In this document: positions 63,801 to 64,000 of the stretch, in pieces
How the letters are laid out: the number at the start of each line of letters is the position of its first letter
Position numbering within the stretch: position 1 is the stretch's first letter
NCBI RefSeq assembly: GCF_000482865.1
Contig: NZ_AXWW01000039.1
Span: forward strand, 1 to 64,000
DNA: 64,000 nucleotides
DNA from: Actinokineospora inagensis DSM 44258
GTDB taxonomy: Bacteria; Actinomycetota; Actinomycetes; Mycobacteriales; Pseudonocardiaceae
Direction: 5' to 3'
Position numbers and translations under genes: made by a program
Notes under the pieces: model-generated
The model's input: the letters and a program-made list of their open reading frames with translations, nothing else
Told to the model about the DNA's origin: nothing
Databases searched by the model: none

Positions 63801-64000
63801 CGGTGGTCGACGTGACCCCGGCCGGGCTGGAGTCCGCTTTGGACCGTGCGGCGGCCGAGCCGTTCGACCTGACCACCGGACCGCTGCTGCGTTCGGTCGT
63901 GTTCCGGATCGGTGCCGAGGACCACGTGCTGGCGCTGACCATGCACCACATCGTCACCGACGGCTGGTCGGCTGGTGTCCTGATGGCCGACCTCGCCGCG
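48887..64000 (+). CDS. Nonribosomal peptide synthetase, C-A-T-E | C-A-T | C-A-T-E | C-A-T | C... (runs off window)
   Basis: ATG 48887, 23 bp after the first NRPS stop, with GGGAG upstream; 5038 codons are open to the edge. The first ~45 residues ([18 protein letters not shown]) look like an acceptor docking helix. Domains by base: C3 49020-50330, A3 50370-51780, T 51800-52010 (Ser1006), E2 52050-53330, C4 53380-54690, A4 54730-56140, T 56170-56370 (Ser2463), C5 56420-57730, A5 57760-59150, T 59170-59380 (Ser3461), E3 59420-60620, C6 60660-61850, A6 61880-63270, T 63290-63510 (Ser4841), C7 from 63570. C4 and C6 are DCL-type after E domains. Codes: A3 DTEDMGFVDK, A4 DTEDMGYVDK, A5 DTEDTGLVEK (acidic, suggesting basic substrates); A6 DALLIGAVVK, identical to A1. 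The end, including any thioesterase, lies outside. Confidence 0.95.
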   Translation, partial: MTTSKSPRQSRLDALPPHLRAQMEKRLAGKAGKAPVQEQIPVAARGNALPLSSAQQRLWFLSEFNPGGNDYNSGTALRFTGILDVTALISAIRALVARHESLRTTFKEVDGRPVQIVHESIDLPVPVVGCAPEALASTLQDEFSKSFDLREGPLLRAMLVKLSDNEHVLLLTSHHIAVDGWSLGVLTEELADLYAGRDLPAPDLHYADFAVWQQNRLTGPTMDKHLEYWRDALSGSEPLGLPADRPRPPVRTPAGAAHQFSVPAALTARLTNLARANDTTLFTALMAACQLLAARYSGQDDVALGTVTAGRGRAELNRVVGFFVNTVVLRSTVDQNVSFVDFLRVVNGTALDAFSHDEVPFDRLVEAVGAPRDPSRNPLFDVLVLLQNAAKGLPDFPGLTVAEVDLRRWAANFDLSIEFSERGDHLDCVLEYSTDLFDAVTIERFAGHLLTLLDGVITAPDRPMADLPWLTESELRTVTEGWNDTVLPVEAATFPAVFESQTRRTPDATALVFAGESLTYAELNARANRVAHDLIARGVGLEQIVAVSLPRSVDAVVAQFGVFKAGAVYLPVDPSLPAERRAHLVEDSGAVLVLDGALPIDGPDTDPKTGLRPDNTAYVIYTSGSTGKPKGVAVEHRALVNLLRSHLADFAGGKRLRVALSAVFSFDTSLEGPVLMAGGHELHLLGDDIRLDPDALVDYVVSARIDFLDLTPSYLRKLLPAGLLAHPDHRPSVLMLGGEALGDDLWRELGALPDTAVHNFYGPTETTVDALSTVVDGSRPGIGRPLRNLQAYILDADLRPLPIGVPGELHIAGAQLARGYLHRPGLTADRFLPNPFGPPGSRMYRTGDLARWTADGTVEYLGRTDDQVKIRGFRIEPGEIEAALLARPGVREAAVVAREDGGHRRLVAYLVADDLDPAVLRAALKETLPDYMVPAAFVGLDKLPMTRNGKLDKAALPAPEFGAEAADQYVAPRDETEALLADLWADALGSARVGVTDNFFALGGDSILSIQIVSRARQAGLKLTSRDVFVNQTIAELALVVTREEAPTERAVPVGPAPLTPIQRWFFETHGPRAHFTMSVLFDLAEDTDLTALEGALRAVVNHHDALRSRFRHVDGQWRQEPADVGVSLARGGGIEAARAEIDLADGPLLRALLLDDGRLFLTVHHLVMDGVSWRVLLDDLVTAYTRLRDQQPVALPPVGTTFAEWAHRLHGFVADGGLDPANDHWTAVPTPAPLPVDLRVDGTTGPVNTAGSAASVTVRLDPATTDAVLHSVPERYRTRVNDVLLSALARVLTRWTGEDTAAITLEGHGREELLDGADLTRTVGWFTTQFPVSLDVPGGSDWGAVLKSVKEQLRAVPHNGLSYEALRYLTPDSPLAGRPLPQIGFNYHGRFDTGDDEGLLGARHEAGPDVDPAAERDFAIEVIGVVEADQLVLTWEYSTALHHEATIRRLANATTMALREIVRHCTVPGSGGRTPSDFPLARLTQSQVDAIAGDGTGVEDIYPLTPLQSGMIFHSLVDPDNGAYVDQVRLVLDGVTDPAALVAAFQSVVDRTPVLRTAVVWEDVAEPVQVVRRSVRLAADIRDWRDLPEADQAKAMRHLLAEDRARPFRLDTAPLLRVSVLRLTDERVVLVWSSHHVLLDGWSTAQVFGEVVERYTDLVEGRAPVTPVRRPFRDYLRWLSEQDSAAADAHWAGVLSGFADPVAVPWDHAPAQAHRTESSASVKADLDHAQSDRLRAAAQRAGLTVNTVVQGAWALLLSRWAGTTDVVFGTTVSGRPAELNGVESMVGMFINTVPTRVLADPGRPAGQWLRDIQAGQSESRRFDFLALPRIQAHSSVAAGAALFDSVVVFENYPFEDASRDDGLRVAEVHAIDTTNLPLTLSAHVDDRIHLDLGYDPALLDRPTAERVAGWLRALVTALVEDPERAIGALPWLSDVDREKVLVEFNDTDHPLPFEPLTEVFERQATRTPDATALVHDGRSLTFAEVEAIANRLAHKLIAEGVGRESVVALTMPRSAETVIAILAVGKAGAAFLPVDPSLPAERIAYLLDDANPVYVLDGTTDTAGFPEISPGLDISADQTAYVIYTSGSTGRPKGVVVTQGNLSALHQDHRIDITSVDRTRFALTATFSFDTSLEGLLFLVDGHEVHVISEELRIDPAAFVGYVTAHGIEYVDLTPTHAAHLAAAGLLDSGLKVLMLGGEALTEKLWRDARDKGLTVVNYYGPTEVTVDATGLFSGQHERPLIGRPLRNLRAYVLDQDLNLIPPGVPGELYLAGTQVARGYLDRSGLTAARFVADPFGPVGTRMYRTGDRVRWTEDGFLDYLGRADDQVKIRGFRIEPGEIAAVLREQDGVTDAAVVPFTDATGTRLVAYVVGEPGGDLRAALARELPDYMVPAAVLSLPSLPVNSSGKLDRRALPAPEFAATAAHVEPRTEAERVVAAAWADVLGLPKVGAEDNFFALGGDSILSIQIVSRLRAAFGTQISPRAVFDHPTVAALARAVPGERTDAIPVVEAAGPVPQSFAQRRLWFIDQFEPGDTEYVSPTALRLTGTLDVAALTTALTALIARHESLRTTFDEVDGQAVQIVHEPYPADLTLVDGDAHEVVARESARPFDLRTGPLFRTTLVRVGPEEHVLVLTLHHIVTDGWSTAILTDDLSALYRAALSGVDAQLPEIPVRYTDFTRWQRSQEVDLGFWKAALSGVEPLELPLDRPRPAVRTSAGAKHEFTLPAELLTGLRAVGRRTDSTLFSTLLAACQVLFARYSGQDDIALGTVASGRDRAELERVVGFFVNTVALRSTVDIRRPFAELLAGARSTALEAFAHQDTPFERVVEAVGPERDTSRSPLFDVMVLLQNTPDEIPALPGLAVAEVDIPVTSSTHDLTFEFQESPAGLRGAVEFNPDLFDLDTVERLARHLGTLLAAIAADPTTVAGDVSLVDADEAALIESWQGTRAVSFDPIYRSISAQAKTAPDATALIGIDARLTFAEVEARSNRLAHHLIGLGAGPDTLVALSFPRTTDMIVAILAVLKTGSGYLPIDQAMPQDRVEFLLDDARPTVVLTDIPDLTGLPDTDPGVDPHPRNIAYVIYTSGSTGKPKGVVVDHGNLCALTATLRAELIDPLGEPLDYGETSVFSFDTSLEALMFLGAGHRVHIIDDETRLDPHALVAYATEHLDILDVTPAHANRLAEAGLFDAGLRVMTLGGEAINPALWRDLAASDIDAYNLYGPTEVTVEGTWSPMVGDHPVIGPPLSTARGYVLDDQLRPLPIGVPGELYLAGPQVTRGYLGRPGLTASRFLADPFGTPGTRMYRTGDRVRWLASGTLEFLGRADDQVKIRGYRIEPGEVSAALKKHDSVLDAVVVARKLNGHLRLVAYFVGEEADYPTFLRQTLPDYMVPSAFVRLDRLPTTHNGKIDHRALPEPTVTVSTTHVPPRPGTESDLARIWADVLGVPEVGATDNFFALGGDSILSMQLVSRARAAGFTITSKDVFVRQTIAELATVATRETTAAPEPVITGPAPLTPIQHWFFATHTPEQRDHFTMSMTFTLAPDADHERVLAAVARVVEHHAGLRSRFVQTTAGWVQEPTEGGLAERIDISQGHMVRAWVDGDRLHLEAHHLVIDAVSWRVVLADLERAYRGEFLEPTVPFGHWAHRFTEFTLDGGFDADLPHWQAVPVDGALPVDADGDRDTAASFSVTLDAQTTDALLTQVPDAYRTQVNDVLLAALARAVTDWTGGPALVNLEGHGREEIIDGLDTGGTVGWFTSQFPVALPVADGWADTLKSVKETLRAIPHRGLGYEALRHVKGTLADRPEPEISFNYLGRWDAGDAAEGLLREQVADPERTGPVMPRPQLLDITAAVTDGVLSVDWEYAPGVHEESTVRAVADRMIDALREIVAHCAESGGRTPSDFPLTRLTQSEVDSLVGDGSGVSDIYPLTSLQAGMLFHGLLDADAYVNETRVRLRGVTDIRRLGQSWHDVAEQNPVLRTRIVWQGVAEPVQVVLVGSQIAVSYGSTVDTGLDLVHGPLNRVVLDEVEPGVVDLLWVSHHVLLDGWSTAQVFADVLARYAGAALPARRPFRDYLEWLGAQDMTAAERHWRAVLAGLDGPTPLPFDRKPVDAHQTRSTAHVQADLPVGDVGAHGLTLNTVVQGAWALLLARYSGEDEVVFGTTVSGRPADLPGVEDMVGMFINTIPSRLQVDRRGDALTWLRGVQAAQAESRRFDHVSLAQAQAWSGVPKLFDSVVAFENFPDGAETEGAPDVETVDGAEATTLAMSLVAHLDGGRLRVELGYDPALFDETTARTFVGRLVALVGALAENPTRDLADLPWLTEAEHALVTVGWNDTATPVEPVAFPRLVRISDEPAIEQGDRVLTYAELDTAANRVAHLLRERGARAETIVALRLPRSADLVIAQLAALKAGAAYLPIDPNYPAERIAFMLDDAQPVLTLDELPDATGYPETAPEVAIPVDAPAYVIYTSGSTGRPKGVVVTHRGLANFAAAEIDRFDVRPGDRVLAFSSPSFDASVLELCMALPAGATLVVPPVGPLVGEPLGAALRDLRISHTLIPPVALATVPAGEFPDLRTLIVGGDASSADLVRRWAPVTRLINAYGPTEATVVATWTEPLAGAAAPPIGRPLPNTQVYVLDDTLRPVPVGVPGELYVAGVGLARGYLRRPGLTASRFIANPFGTGRMYRTGDVVRWTPSGELVFVGRADDQVKVRGFRIELGEIETVVGAQEAVSAVAVVVREDEPGVKRLVAYVVGSTAGLRDTLLAALPEYMVPAAFVELDALPLTANGKLDRRALPIPEWTDAPGFVEPRTDAERVVAGAWGEVLGVKRVGATDNFFALGGDSILSIRVVARLRDALGTDVSPRLLFDNPTVEGLAVALGGAAAAESIPPLPEDAESPLSFAQQRLWFLQEFEPNSTEYVTPLAIRLRGPLDLGAVTAAMTALVARHESLRTTFHEVDGQGTQVVHPAAEVAVPVVDVTPAGLESALDRAAAEPFDLTTGPLLRSVVFRIGAEDHVLALTMHHIVTDGWSAGVLMADLAA

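Overview
This 64 kb window is very G+C-rich actinobacterial DNA. Codon usage, LacI, Crp and ArsR regulators, a chitinase with DasR-type operators, a SAV_2336/MoxR/VMAP locus and giant NRPS genes all suggest a Pseudonocardiales genome (Actinosynnemataceae-like: Saccharothrix, Lentzea or Actinokineospora). That placement is inference, since no rRNA or tRNA gene was seen.

Layout. 1-1250 is an accessory edge: the C-terminal end of an IS5-type transposase, a 143-bp inverted-repeat element, a T/G-rich tandem repeat and a small hypothetical gene. 1663-7174 holds a degenerate PAS-GGDEF-EAL protein, small regulators, a LacI regulator and a frameshifted HNH nuclease. 7228-9489 is a secreted chitinase (CBM2-Fn3-Fn3-GH18) under two DasR-like palindromes. 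Upstream of it lie two perfect DnaA boxes. 10224-13552 contains a nucleotidyl-cyclase-like protein ending in a RHIM-like amyloid motif, a two-gene cassette with overlapping start and stop, and a divergent HTH-like protein. These look like conflict or signalling genes.

13741-19267 is a probable operon: a secreted copper-radical oxidase of the galactose/glyoxal oxidase class, an NTF2-like anchored protein and a CopD-CtaG membrane protein likely to handle copper. 20245-23457 is a large secreted subtilase. 23558-29302 is a translationally coupled VMAP / MoxR AAA+ / SAV_2336-vWA-pseudotrypsin triad, the ternary architecture proposed for NTP-dependent biological conflict systems. A second subtilase (29325-30557) follows. 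31009-38758 carries a Crp-family regulator, a P-loop GTPase, a GT-B-like protein, an NB-ARC-like protein with a broken P-loop, a tandem repeat array, an ArsR/MFS divergent pair and an E-set carbohydrate-binding-like protein.

39612-64000 is the start of a nonribosomal peptide cluster: a 446-aa serine hydrolase whose catalytic residues fit the PBP-type (SurE-like) stand-alone peptide cyclases, then two collinear NRPSs. Module order read from the sequence is A1-T | C-T-E (no A domain) | C-A2(Ser)-T || C-A3-T-E | C-A4-T | C-A5-T-E | C-A6-T | C... and it runs off the right edge. The product should start with a free amino acid, alternate L and D residues, contain Ser third, and carry up to three residues selected by unusually acidic pockets. 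A trans-acting cyclase next to an NRPS with an A-less epimerising module is the most promising new chemistry here. The VMAP triad and the amyloid-motif protein are the most promising conflict-system biology.
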